A stretch of DNA of 32,753 bases from Oscillospiraceae bacterium (GTDB taxonomy: Bacteria > Bacillota > Clostridia > Oscillospirales > Acutalibacteraceae), in NCBI GenBank assembly GCA_015066165.1, contig SVOX01000003.1:1-32753 (forward strand). Reading direction: 5' to 3'. The notes under the pieces were generated by a model. That model worked only from the letters and a program-made list of their open reading frames with translations, searched no databases and was not told the DNA's origin. Shown here in pieces: positions 9,338-17,490 of the stretch (its first letter is position 1; each line of letters opens with the position of its first letter). A program made the position numbers and the translations under genes.

Positions 9338-10521
9338 TGACCAACCTTTTAATAAAACTGTTTGTGAAAGATTTTCAAAACACAAAAGATAATAAAGTTC
9401 GTGAAAACTATGGAAATCTTGGCAGTATAACTGGTATTGCCTGTAACTTATTACTTTGTATTTTAAAAATCACTGTTGGCCTTGTAATTGGCAGTATTTC
9501 CATCACTGCCGACGGTTTAAACAATTTGTCCGATATGGGTTCTTCGGTTATTACAATGATTGGCTTTAAACTTTCAAACAAACCTGCCGACACCGACCAC
9601 CCCTTTGGACACGGAAGAATGGAATATATGTCGGCGTTTATTGTAGCAATTCTTATTTTGCTTGTTGGTTTTGAACTTTTAAAATCTTCGGTAACTGCTC
9701 TTATTAATTCCAATCCCGCACCTACTTATTCAATTATATCAATTATAATTTTAGCGGTATCGGTTGTTATTAAGTTTTGGATGTACTGTTTTAACCGTAA
9801 AATCGGCAAAAAAATAGAATCTGAATCGCTACTCGCCACCGCACAGGACTGTCTTAACGACGTTATAGCCACCACAGTAATCTTAATCGCAGCGGGTGTG
9901 ACATATTTCTTAAATCCACCCTTTAACCTTGACGCCGTAATGGGTGTTGCAGTTGCAATATTTATACTGATTTCGGGAATAAACACCGCTAAAGAAACAC
10001 TTAACAGCATATTAGGTGCTCCACCTGAAAAACAACTTATTGAAGACATTGAAAAATCAATAATGTCTTATCCCGAATTTGTTGGTATTCACGACCTTAT
10101 AGTACATAACTACGGTCCAGGTAGGCAGTTTGCTTCGGTTCACGTTGAGGTGCCCCAAGACATTGATATTGTAAAGTGTCATGAGCAAATCGACATTTGT
10201 GAAAAGCAAATCGCTGAAACTTTGGGAATACAACTTGTAATACATATGGACCCAATAGACGTCAACAACGAAACGGTAAATAACACTAAAGCCGAATTGG
10301 CAAGAGGTATTAAAATAATCGACGAAAATCTCACACTTCACGATTTTCGTATGACCCCCGAATGTGAGCAACAAACAAATTTAATTTTCGACGTTGTAAT
10401 CCCCGCAAGTTGCAAACTTGGCAAAAAAGAATTAAATAAAAAAATCAGTGAGATAGCACGTCTTATAAACCCAACGTTTTGTTGTGTTATAACCTTTGAC
10501 CAAAATTTCATTGGTGAATAA
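9337..10521 (+). CDS. Cation diffusion facilitator, probably a manganese exporter
   Basis: This proton-coupled metal exporter has about six membrane helices and a cytoplasmic C-terminal domain. The transport site in helix 2 reads NNLSD (N-x-x-x-D) and in helix 5 DCLND (D-x-x-x-D). I recall this N-D-D-D set from MntE-type manganese transporters, whereas zinc and iron exporters usually carry D/H-type sets. The family loop DHPFGHGRMEYM is intact. At 394 residues it is longer than the roughly 300 of YiiP because of an extended C-terminal region. Translation is probably coupled to ddl through the TAATG overlap, with AAGGAG ten bases upstream inside ddl. The family is certain; the metal is inferred. 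Confidence 0.9.
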   Translation: MTNLLIKLFVKDFQNTKDNKVRENYGNLGSITGIACNLLLCILKITVGLVIGSISITADGLNNLSDMGSSVITMIGFKLSNKPADTDHPFGHGRMEYMSAFIVAILILLVGFELLKSSVTALINSNPAPTYSIISIIILAVSVVIKFWMYCFNRKIGKKIESESLLATAQDCLNDVIATTVILIAAGVTYFLNPPFNLDAVMGVAVAIFILISGINTAKETLNSILGAPPEKQLIEDIEKSIMSYPEFVGIHDLIVHNYGPGRQFASVHVEVPQDIDIVKCHEQIDICEKQIAETLGIQLVIHMDPIDVNNETVNNTKAELARGIKIIDENLTLHDFRMTPECEQQTNLIFDVVIPASCKLGKKELNKKISEIARLINPTFCCVITFDQNFIGE

Positions 10522-10526
10522 AAACT

Positions 10527-10560
10527 AAAAGCGAACGGAAATTTCCGTTCGCTTTTTTTA
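10527..10560. terminator. Terminator between the operon and the convergent lipoprotein gene
   Basis: The stem GCGAACGGAA / TTCCGTTCGC is flanked by A-rich and T-rich runs, so it can terminate both convergent genes. Confidence 0.85.
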
Positions 10561-10566
10561 ACTGTA

Positions 10567-11397
10567 TTATTCGTAAATACTAAATGCAGTATCTAAATCT
10601 AATGTAATTTTCTTACCCTTAAGTTCATAAGGAATTTTAACAGTATGTTCGGATTTTGAATATGTAATGTAAATATAGTTCTTTTTAACTTTATATTTAC
10701 CACCGTTTGTACCAAATGAAGTTCTTACTTCAAATTTATTCGGTGCAAAGAATTCAATCTCGTGAGTTTGAATTGAAGTACCCGCTGTAACGTAGAAAGT
10801 GTAATAATATCCATTTAAAAGTGATCTTACTTTCTTAACTGTTGCAGAATCTGCATCCTTGTGCTTAGCACTTTCTTTTTTATAACCCTCAGGGTCGGCT
10901 TTTTGACAAATTTCTTTTTCGTTTTTACATGCTATAATATCATCTGTTTTTATTCTTAAATCATCAACAGGAATTGCGGTATCTTCAAAAACAATTTCTT
11001 TGCCCGCAACTAAATCCCCTTCGGGAACCTTAAAGGTAAGTACGAGTTTGTTTGTTTTTCCAACATACAAATCTTCAATAAATGAAGAGTAATAATAGTT
11101 GGGAGCGTATGTACATTGACCTTTATAGAAAACTGAATCATAAGAGTTAGATTCGCCGATTTTCATTTTTGTATATTGGCTATCAATTTTCAGGTTCTTA
11201 TCTTTTGCATTTATAGATAAAAACAAATAAACCATTTTCAAAGCAGAACTTTCTTTGTCTTTGTATGAATTATTAACGTAAATTCCGTCAATATTCACAT
11301 AATCGTTTGACGTTACTTTTTCGGGTTTTGAAGCGCCACATCCGGCAAAACTGAACAACAAAGCAACAACCAAAAATACCGCAATAATTTTTTTCAT
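10567..11397 (-). CDS. Predicted lipoprotein of unknown function
   Basis: The 276-residue product starts with a lipoprotein signal peptide and lipobox ending FAGC (Cys20), so it should be lipid-anchored on the outer membrane face. Residues of about 30-150 look like an immunoglobulin-type beta domain of the kind often labelled DUF4352. The final 90 residues, after a charged linker, look like a small beta-barrel with many Tyr, Thr and Lys. No catalytic motif is visible. GGAGGAATT precedes the ATG. The gene diverges from a small XRE regulator, and its promoter is flanked by two copies of a palindrome, so it is probably repressed by that neighbour. Confidence 0.8.
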   Translation of the reverse strand: MKKIIAVFLVVALLFSFAGCGASKPEKVTSNDYVNIDGIYVNNSYKDKESSALKMVYLFLSINAKDKNLKIDSQYTKMKIGESNSYDSVFYKGQCTYAPNYYYSSFIEDLYVGKTNKLVLTFKVPEGDLVAGKEIVFEDTAIPVDDLRIKTDDIIACKNEKEICQKADPEGYKKESAKHKDADSATVKKVRSLLNGYYYTFYVTAGTSIQTHEIEFFAPNKFEVRTSFGTNGGKYKVKKNYIYITYSKSEHTVKIPYELKGKKITLDLDTAFSIYE

Positions 11398-11415
11398 TTT
11401 AATTCCTCCTATGTT

Positions 11416-11431
11416 ATAACCAAATGGTTAT
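11416..11431. promoter_or_regulatory. Operator-like palindrome, copy 1
   Basis: ATAACCAAATGGTTAT has perfect 7-base arms around two central bases. It lies just downstream of the predicted start of lipoprotein transcription, and upstream of a plus-strand TATAAT at 11436-11441 that could serve the regulator gene. A second copy lies 54 bases away. Confidence 0.6.
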
Positions 11432-11442
11432 TAGATATAATA

Positions 11443-11471
11443 AGTATAGCAAAATAATGTTAATATGTCAA
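11443..11471 (-). promoter_or_regulatory. Promoter of the lipoprotein gene
   Basis: On the minus strand TTGACA (11471-11466) and TATACT (11448-11443) are spaced by 17 bases. The promoter sits exactly between the two operator-like palindromes. Confidence 0.75.
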
Positions 11472-11485
11472 TACCAAATAGTTAT
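11471..11485. promoter_or_regulatory. Operator-like palindrome, copy 2
   Basis: ATACCAAATAGTTAT shares the 13-base core ACCAAATnGTTAT with copy 1, with one mismatch, and abuts the -35 element of the lipoprotein promoter. It also lies in the leader of the XRE gene. Confidence 0.5.
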
Positions 11486-11503
11486 AAAAGGAATGAACTT
11501 GAC

Positions 11504-11728
11504 ATGGATAACTATTATCCTCGACTTAAAGATTTGCGTGAAGACCGCGATCTTTCACAACAATACATCGCCGAATTTTTAGATATGAAGCAACCACAAT
11601 ATAGCCGATATGAGCGAGGTATTCGTGACATTCCAACCGATATTTTAATAAAACTTGCAAAATTTTATAACACTTCAACCGATTATATTTTAGGACTCAC
11701 AACAGAAACCACACCATATAAAAAATGA
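11504..11728 (+). CDS. Small XRE-family helix-turn-helix regulator
   Basis: The 74-residue protein is almost entirely one HTH_3 domain: LRDLR-like helix 1, then LSQQYIAEFLDMKQPQYSRYERG as helices 2 and 3 (broken here by position, about residues 17-39), and a helix ending YILGLT. I start it at ATG 11504, with AAAAGGAA upstream. An in-frame ATG at 11465 has no ribosome site and would put the second palindrome inside the gene. It is probably a dimeric repressor of the divergent lipoprotein gene and of itself, acting at 11416-11431 and 11471-11485. Confidence 0.85.
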   Translation: MDNYYPRLKDLREDRDLSQQYIAEFLDMKQPQYSRYERGIRDIPTDILIKLAKFYNTSTDYILGLTTETTPYKK

Positions 11729-11760
11729 GCATTACAGCGTAACTGTAATGCTCATTTTTT
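11722..11760. terminator. Bidirectional terminator between the XRE gene and recG
   Basis: The stem GAGCATTACAG / CTGTAATGCTC has A runs on the left and T runs on the right, suiting both convergent genes. Confidence 0.88.
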
Positions 11761-11772
11761 ACTGAAATATAT

Positions 11773-13788
11773 TTATTTCAACTTCTTATAAAGTTCAATT
11801 ACTTCTTGTCTAAGCCCTGCGTTTTCAGGTGCCTTTAATTGCGGGTCTTGTTCAAGCAATTTTTGCGCTTGGGTTCTGGCGTCAATCAGCACCTGCTTAT
11901 CGGCAAAAAGGTCGGCAATTTTCATTTGCGGAATACCGCTTTGGCGGTTGCCCAAAAAGTCACCGGGTCCTCTGAGTGCCAAATCGTAATCGGCAATTTT
12001 AAAACCGTCGGCACAGGTTTTTATAACTTCAAGACGTTTTTTTGTATCGTCGCTTTGGCTATCTGAAATTAAAATACAGTCCGACTTATACTGCCCACGC
12101 CCAATTCTGCCACGAAGTTGGTGCAGTTGCGAAAGGCCAAATCTTTCAGCGTTTTCTATAACCATTATCACGGCATTAGGAACGTCAATACCAACTTCAA
12201 TTACAGTTGTTGCAATTAGCAACTGTATTTCACCGTTTGCAAATTTTCGCATAACGGCATCCTTTTCCTTTGGCGACATCTTACCGTGCAAAAGCCCTAA
12301 AGAATATCCCGAAAATTCACCTTTTGCCAGGTTTTCATAATACTCTTTAGCCGATTTTATATCAAGTTCTTCATTTTCACTTACCAATGGGCAAACAATA
12401 TAACCCTGTCTTCCCTCACCCAAAAACTTCTTTATGTAATTATAAATACGTGTGCGGTAAGAAGAATCTACACTGTAAGTATCTATTTTTTGTCTTCCTT
12501 TTGGATACTCGTCAATAACACTAATATCAAGGTCACCAAAAAGAATATACGAAAGGGTTTGCGGAATAGGTGTTGCCGACATTACAAGTTTATGTGGATT
12601 AAGCCCCTTGTTTTCAAGTTTACCACGTTGCGCCGCACCAAAACGGTGCTGTTCATCAGTTATTACAAGACCAAGGTTATCAAACTCAACGTCGTTTACT
12701 ATAAGCGCATGAGTACCCACCACAACGTCAATTTCGCCGTTTTTAAGTTGCTCTTTAACAACGCTTTTTTGTTTTTTGGTCATTGAGCCGGTCAAAAGTC
12801 CGCAGCGAACGTTAGTATTAGCGGTGATGTTTTTAAAGGTTTCAAAATGCTGTTCAGCCAAAATTTCGGTTGGAGCCATAAGTGCAGACTGATATCCGTT
12901 TTTAGCCGCAGAATAACAAAGTGCCGCTGCTACAACAGTTTTACCGCTACCAACATCACCTTGTACAAGACGTGACATCGGTTTGCCCGAACGCATATCC
13001 AAAAGGCATTCTTGTATTACACGCTTTTGGGCATTTGTCGGTTCAAAAGGCAAATATTTTAAAAATTCATTTAAGACGTCTTTTTCAATTACACAACCGC
13101 TTTGCTTATGGGTTTTAAGTTTTATAACCGTAAGAGCCACTTGCAAACAAAATAGTTCTTCAAAAACAAGACGGCGTTTAGCCCGTTCAAAAGATTCTTT
13201 TGTTTTTGGAAAATGTATATTCCAAAGTGCATATTTAATGTCACAAAGTCCGTTTTTGCGGCGAATTTCTTCGGGCAAAACCTCGGGCATTTCTACTTTT
13301 TCCAATGCAGTTTTCACAAGTTTTTGTATTGCTTTAGAACTCATATTTCGGCTTTCAGGATAAATTGGTTCTATTAAGTTATAACCAACCTCCTGTATCA
13401 GCGGTGAATTCATTTGCTTTATAACAAAACTGCCGTCAAACTTACCGTAAAAAAGATATTCCCTGTCACAGCGTAATTTGTTAGCCAAAAAATACTGATT
13501 AAAAAGCGAAACATAAAATTTTCCGCTCTCGTCTTCGGCAATAAATTTGTAAATCATTACTTTGTTACGTGTTTCAAAGGTTTCAATAGGGGTTACAATT
13601 TTGGCTTTTACACAAACATTTTCATAGTAAGGAGCCGCCATAACAGTTGTGGTTTTGGTCCAGTCAAGATATTTCCTTGGGTAAAAGCGCAAAAGGGCAC
13701 CGACTGTATCGATGCCCTTTGATTTTAAAATTTCAGCTCTCTTTTCACCGACACCCTTTAGATATTGAATATCAGTATTAGCTGTCAC
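11773..13788 (-). CDS. recG: ATP-dependent DNA helicase RecG
   Basis: RecG remodels stalled replication forks and branch-migrates Holliday junctions. Numbered from the GTG chosen here, a helix-hairpin-like start (YLKGVGEKRAEIL) is followed by the OB-fold wedge domain to about residue 145. The SF2 helicase core has Walker A GDVGSGKT (277-284), DEQH (378-381), SATPIPQT (near 404) and the QLRGRIGRG motif VI. The length, 671 residues, is normal. The start is GTG 13788 because AGGAG at 13801-13797 lies eight bases before it; the in-frame GTG at 13797 overlaps that site. The fakA stop codon overlaps the recG ribosome site, so the two are co-translated. It is the last gene of the ymdB operon. Confidence 0.96.
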   Translation of the reverse strand: MTANTDIQYLKGVGEKRAEILKSKGIDTVGALLRFYPRKYLDWTKTTTVMAAPYYENVCVKAKIVTPIETFETRNKVMIYKFIAEDESGKFYVSLFNQYFLANKLRCDREYLFYGKFDGSFVIKQMNSPLIQEVGYNLIEPIYPESRNMSSKAIQKLVKTALEKVEMPEVLPEEIRRKNGLCDIKYALWNIHFPKTKESFERAKRRLVFEELFCLQVALTVIKLKTHKQSGCVIEKDVLNEFLKYLPFEPTNAQKRVIQECLLDMRSGKPMSRLVQGDVGSGKTVVAAALCYSAAKNGYQSALMAPTEILAEQHFETFKNITANTNVRCGLLTGSMTKKQKSVVKEQLKNGEIDVVVGTHALIVNDVEFDNLGLVITDEQHRFGAAQRGKLENKGLNPHKLVMSATPIPQTLSYILFGDLDISVIDEYPKGRQKIDTYSVDSSYRTRIYNYIKKFLGEGRQGYIVCPLVSENEELDIKSAKEYYENLAKGEFSGYSLGLLHGKMSPKEKDAVMRKFANGEIQLLIATTVIEVGIDVPNAVIMVIENAERFGLSQLHQLRGRIGRGQYKSDCILISDSQSDDTKKRLEVIKTCADGFKIADYDLALRGPGDFLGNRQSGIPQMKIADLFADKQVLIDARTQAQKLLEQDPQLKAPENAGLRQEVIELYKKLK

Positions 13789-13799
13789 ATTAAACACTC

Positions 13800-15476
13800 C
13801 TACTCAACCGAGAGAATATAATAGTAAATTGGTTGACCGCCGTTTATAACGGTGATTTCCACCTTTTCGCCGAATTTTGCTTGAATTTGCGCCTCAATTT
13901 CTTCGGCTTGTTCGGGTGTTACGTCTTCACCGTAAATTACGGTTACAAATTCACTGTCCGGCTTAATCATTTTTTTCAAAAGTTTCAAAACGCTCTTTTG
14001 TAAATCAGTATCGGTAAAGGTTACCTTACCGCCAAGAAGCGCCATTAGTTCACCTTGCTTAATTTTAAAGCCGTCAAAATCAGCGTCACGGGCAGCAAAT
14101 GTAATTTGACCTGTAGCAATTCTTTCGGTTGCTTTTTGCATTTCAATAGCATTTGCATTATCATCGCTGTCAGGGTCGAAAGAAAGCATTGCCGCAATAC
14201 CTTGAGGAATGGTTCTTGTGTGAATAACAATAACCTTACGGGTACTAATCGGAATTGCTTGTTCAGCCGCCATAATAATATTTTTATTATTAGGCAATAC
14301 ATATACTGTTTCAGCCGGTGTGGCTTCAATCGCTCTTAAAATATCATCGGTGCTGGGGTTCATTGTTTGACCGCCCGAAACTATTGTATCAACGCCTAAA
14401 TCACGGAAGAGTTCAGCCAAGCCGTCACCCGCACAAACCGATACAAAACCAAATGGGTTTGTTGGCTCTACAGGAGTGATAGTTTCTGTTCTGTCAGCGC
14501 TCTTTGTTGGCTTTTTCTTGGTGTTTTGAGCGTCATGCTTTGCCCTTTCATGTTGGTCACGCATATTCTCAATTTTAAGGTTTACAAGCGAACCAAAGGT
14601 AAGACCGTTTTCAATAGCATTACCCGGATGGTCGGTATGAACGTGAACCTTAATTATTTCTTCATCGTCAACCACAACAACGCAGTCACCAATAGTTTCA
14701 AGGAACATGCGAAGTTCGTTTGGCTCTTTAGTTACTTCAGGGTTACGGTTTACAATAAATTCGGTACAGTAAGTAAAGGTAATATCGGTTTCAAATTCAC
14801 CCGCAGCATTAAAACCATCATTTTCTTCTTGCTCTTCGGGGGCAGATGAACTTTCGTTTTTAATAATAACGCCATCCTTAAATACCGAAAGCATACCTTC
14901 AAGAATAATTACAAAACCACGTCCGCCCGCATCAACAACTCCTGCTTTTTTAAGAACAGGAAGTAATTCGGGTGTTTCGTCAAGTGCTTTTTTAGCACCT
15001 TCAATAGCATATTCAAAAATTGCGAGTTCGTCTTTGCCTTGTGCCAATGCTTCTTTTGCATATTCACTTGCAACTCTTGCAACTGTTAAAATTGTACCCT
15101 CGGTTGGTTTCATAACTGCTTTATAAGCGGCTTCTACACCGTATATAAAAGCGTTTGTAATATTTTCGGGGGTTACAAATTCATCATCACCAATTCCCTT
15201 TGCAAAGCCACGGAAAAGCAAAGATGTTATAACGCCCGAGTTACCTCTGGCACCACGAAGCAATGCAGAAGAGTTAACAGCAGCCACTTTACCCGCTGTT
15301 TCACCTGAAAGTTTTTCAAGTTCTCTTGCCGCATTAGATAGCGTCATAGACATATTTGTACCTGTATCGCCGTCTGGCACAGGGAAAATGTTAAGGTCAT
15401 CGACTGCCTTACGGGAATTACTTATACTATTAGCCGCGGAAATCCACGCATCACGCAAAATATCGCCGTTTATCAA
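13800..15476 (-). CDS. fakA: Fatty acid kinase catalytic subunit FakA (DAK2/YloV family)
   Basis: FakA phosphorylates fatty acids held by a FakB protein so that they can enter phospholipids. The N-terminal DhaL (DAK2) domain carries metal-binding PDGDTGTNM (Asp35, Asp37) and GARGNSGVI near residue 75. The central part follows an acidic linker at about residues 215-225, and the C-terminal third is a DegV-like fold. Length, 558 residues, is typical. The start is TTG 15476 with AGGAG nine bases upstream. No fakB lies in the window, so the partner must be elsewhere. The yloU-fakA-recG order is widespread in Bacillota. Confidence 0.94.
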   Translation of the reverse strand: MINGDILRDAWISAANSISNSRKAVDDLNIFPVPDGDTGTNMSMTLSNAARELEKLSGETAGKVAAVNSSALLRGARGNSGVITSLLFRGFAKGIGDDEFVTPENITNAFIYGVEAAYKAVMKPTEGTILTVARVASEYAKEALAQGKDELAIFEYAIEGAKKALDETPELLPVLKKAGVVDAGGRGFVIILEGMLSVFKDGVIIKNESSSAPEEQEENDGFNAAGEFETDITFTYCTEFIVNRNPEVTKEPNELRMFLETIGDCVVVVDDEEIIKVHVHTDHPGNAIENGLTFGSLVNLKIENMRDQHERAKHDAQNTKKKPTKSADRTETITPVEPTNPFGFVSVCAGDGLAELFRDLGVDTIVSGGQTMNPSTDDILRAIEATPAETVYVLPNNKNIIMAAEQAIPISTRKVIVIHTRTIPQGIAAMLSFDPDSDDNANAIEMQKATERIATGQITFAARDADFDGFKIKQGELMALLGGKVTFTDTDLQKSVLKLLKKMIKPDSEFVTVIYGEDVTPEQAEEIEAQIQAKFGEKVEITVINGGQPIYYYILSVE

Positions 15477-15501
15477 AATCTTACACTCCTTAATGACAGT
15501 A

Positions 15502-15852
15502 TTATTCTTTTATACCGTCAACTTTAACAGTTACTTTATTAACTTCAATACCTGTTGCTTCTTTTACTACGTATTTAACCTTTTCGGTAATGCTTTGTGC
15601 GATAGCATTAATATTCATACCAAAAGTTACAACAATATGAAGTACAACGTCAACACCGTCAGCGTTACCTATTACCTTAATACCGGTATCGATTTGTTCT
15701 TCTTTAGAAAAAATATTAAATATTTTTTGTTTCGAGTTGCTTGGAACCATTCCAACAACCCCAAAACAAGAAGTAACTTCATTTCCGATAAGCTTTGAAA
15801 GATATGCTTCACTTAAGTTAATTTTACCTAATCTTGTTTCATAAGCTATCAT
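15502..15852 (-). CDS. Asp23/Gls24 family envelope stress protein (YloU-like)
   Basis: This 116-residue protein matches the small Asp23/Gls24 (YloU) family: a starting beta segment (GKINLSEAYLSKLIG), a central GVDVVLHIVV strand and an ending KVTVKVDGI strand. Family members are cytoplasmic and often membrane-associated, and are linked to cell-wall stress; the biochemical role is not settled. AGGAG precedes the ATG. It lies 25 bases upstream of fakA, the usual arrangement. Confidence 0.92.
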   Translation of the reverse strand: MIAYETRLGKINLSEAYLSKLIGNEVTSCFGVVGMVPSNSKQKIFNIFSKEEQIDTGIKVIGNADGVDVVLHIVVTFGMNINAIAQSITEKVKYVVKEATGIEVNKVTVKVDGIKE

Positions 15853-15862
15853 AAAAACACTC

Positions 15863-17476
15863 CTAATTATCTTTTATTTTATATGATTGTATTGAATAGT
15901 AAATATCACTCAAAGAAGAGTTGTTTACATTTTCAATATTTTCATTGCAAAACAAAACGCCTTGTCTGTAACAAACGGGAACTATTGGCATATCACTTTG
16001 TAAAGTGACCGCAACGTCGTTAATTGAATTTTTGCCTTCATAAAAACCACTGATAACCTTTTGACAAGAAAGTTTGACTTTTTTGGGCTTTTTACTGTCA
16101 GATGTCTGGGTTTCTTTTGAAGAATCCTCAGTGTCTTTTTTCGCCTTTGTGGCCTTTATTCCATAAGCCACCGAACCGCCGGACAAAACCAACTCAGAAA
16201 GGTCCATATTCTCGGTTATTTTAACCTCGCCCAAATACAAATCAAACTGACCTTTTTTAAGACGGCGTTTATAATCTTTATAAGATTCTTCAACAACAGT
16301 GATTATTATACCGCATTCTTTAAGTTGATTTTTAATGAGTTTTGCCGCCGCAACACGAGCCGAATTGTCTTTATTAACAAGCAAACTAAACCTTAACGAC
16401 TTGTTGCCGTTTCTGCGACATTTATCCTTATCTAATTCATTATACCCTATTTTTTCTAAATTCTCAATAGTTATTTGCAAATTTGATGTTATTTCTATAT
16501 TTTGAAGTGACTTTGTTTCTTCCCAAACGGGATTAAAAAAGCCGGTTGCAGCAAGTGCATTATCATAAAAAACGTCTTTGCAAATGCGTTTACGGTCAAG
16601 TGCACTTGAAATTGCCTGTCGCAATTCGTTTTGCGAAAACTTGCCGTTTTTGTGGTTAATGCCAATATACACAAGATTATTAAGATTGATATTTGTTTTG
16701 GTTCCGCTCATTCGAAGTATTGTACCGTCAGAAATGTCGCTAAAATAAATATCAGTAGCACCTATTTCCACAAAGTGTGCAATAGACTCGCCATCGGGTG
16801 CGTTTATAAGGTTGATTTTTTTAATGCTACCCTTTTCGCCATAATAATTTTCATTTAGAACAAGACAAGATTTCTTCAAATCCACCTTATATCTGCCCGA
16901 GCCGATAGGCGGATATTTAACACTGTCAGAGTCTTTTCTCTTTTCACTCTTGGCTTTAATAATTGGAAAATCAAGCACGTTTTGAAAATATGGGTCATGC
17001 TTTTCCAATTTAAAAACAACAGTTTCGCTGTCTTGAGCCGAAACACTTTCAACCGAGTACAACTTATATCCATAATAAGTTTTTGATTTTTTTGCAAGTT
17101 TATAAGAATACACAACGTCACTTGCAGTAAGTGTACTGCCGTCAGAAAACTTTACATCACGAAGTTTTACTGTGCATTTATTTTTTGAAATTTCAACACT
17201 TTGCGCAATGTTATTATGCGGCACAAATTCGTTATCCGTCTTTACAAGTGAATCGTATAACAAACGGCAAAGTTGACGGTTAGTCTCGGTTTGGGCGTCA
17301 TAAGGATTAAAAGTATCGGCCGCTGAATAAAGAATTGTAATGGAATCTTTATATCCTTTTTCCACTTCCGCCGTCGGCTTTTTAGACACAGTATTATTAT
17401 TGTTGTTTGTTTCTTTACAACCGCAAAGCGATAAAACAAACACCAAAATTAAAATGAGCGATATAATCTTTTTCAT
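15863..17476 (-). CDS. Solute-binding lipoprotein, family 5 (peptide/nickel type), without a partner transporter
   Basis: The signal peptide ends in the lipobox LCGC (Cys20), then an Asn-rich linker, then the SBP_bac_5 fold. Visible pieces include an N-terminal ITILYSAADTFNPYDA strand, LCRLLYDSLVKTD, VKLRDVKFSDGSTLTASDVV and ELRQAISSALDRKRI. These proteins usually deliver peptides to ABC importers. No permease or ATPase of that type is in the window. A Lys/Ser/Thr-rich low-complexity insert lies near residues 445-470. It sits 14 bases after ymdB and 10 bases before yloU, so it is expressed with housekeeping genes. It may use importer subunits encoded elsewhere or act as a sensor. Confidence 0.88.
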   Translation of the reverse strand: MKKIISLILILVFVLSLCGCKETNNNNNTVSKKPTAEVEKGYKDSITILYSAADTFNPYDAQTETNRQLCRLLYDSLVKTDNEFVPHNNIAQSVEISKNKCTVKLRDVKFSDGSTLTASDVVYSYKLAKKSKTYYGYKLYSVESVSAQDSETVVFKLEKHDPYFQNVLDFPIIKAKSEKRKDSDSVKYPPIGSGRYKVDLKKSCLVLNENYYGEKGSIKKINLINAPDGESIAHFVEIGATDIYFSDISDGTILRMSGTKTNINLNNLVYIGINHKNGKFSQNELRQAISSALDRKRICKDVFYDNALAATGFFNPVWEETKSLQNIEITSNLQITIENLEKIGYNELDKDKCRRNGNKSLRFSLLVNKDNSARVAAAKLIKNQLKECGIIITVVEESYKDYKRRLKKGQFDLYLGEVKITENMDLSELVLSGGSVAYGIKATKAKKDTEDSSKETQTSDSKKPKKVKLSCQKVISGFYEGKNSINDVAVTLQSDMPIVPVCYRQGVLFCNENIENVNNSSLSDIYYSIQSYKIKDN

Positions 17477-17490
17477 CGTTCTTTTCCATT

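Noticed and set aside
9337..9345. Metal riboswitch ahead of the exporter gene
   Set aside because: The gene overlaps ddl by one base, leaving no leader for a riboswitch.
11465..11503. Longer N-terminus for the small XRE regulator
   Set aside because: The ATG at 11465 lacks a ribosome site and would place the second operator-like copy within the gene; ATG 11504 is better supported.
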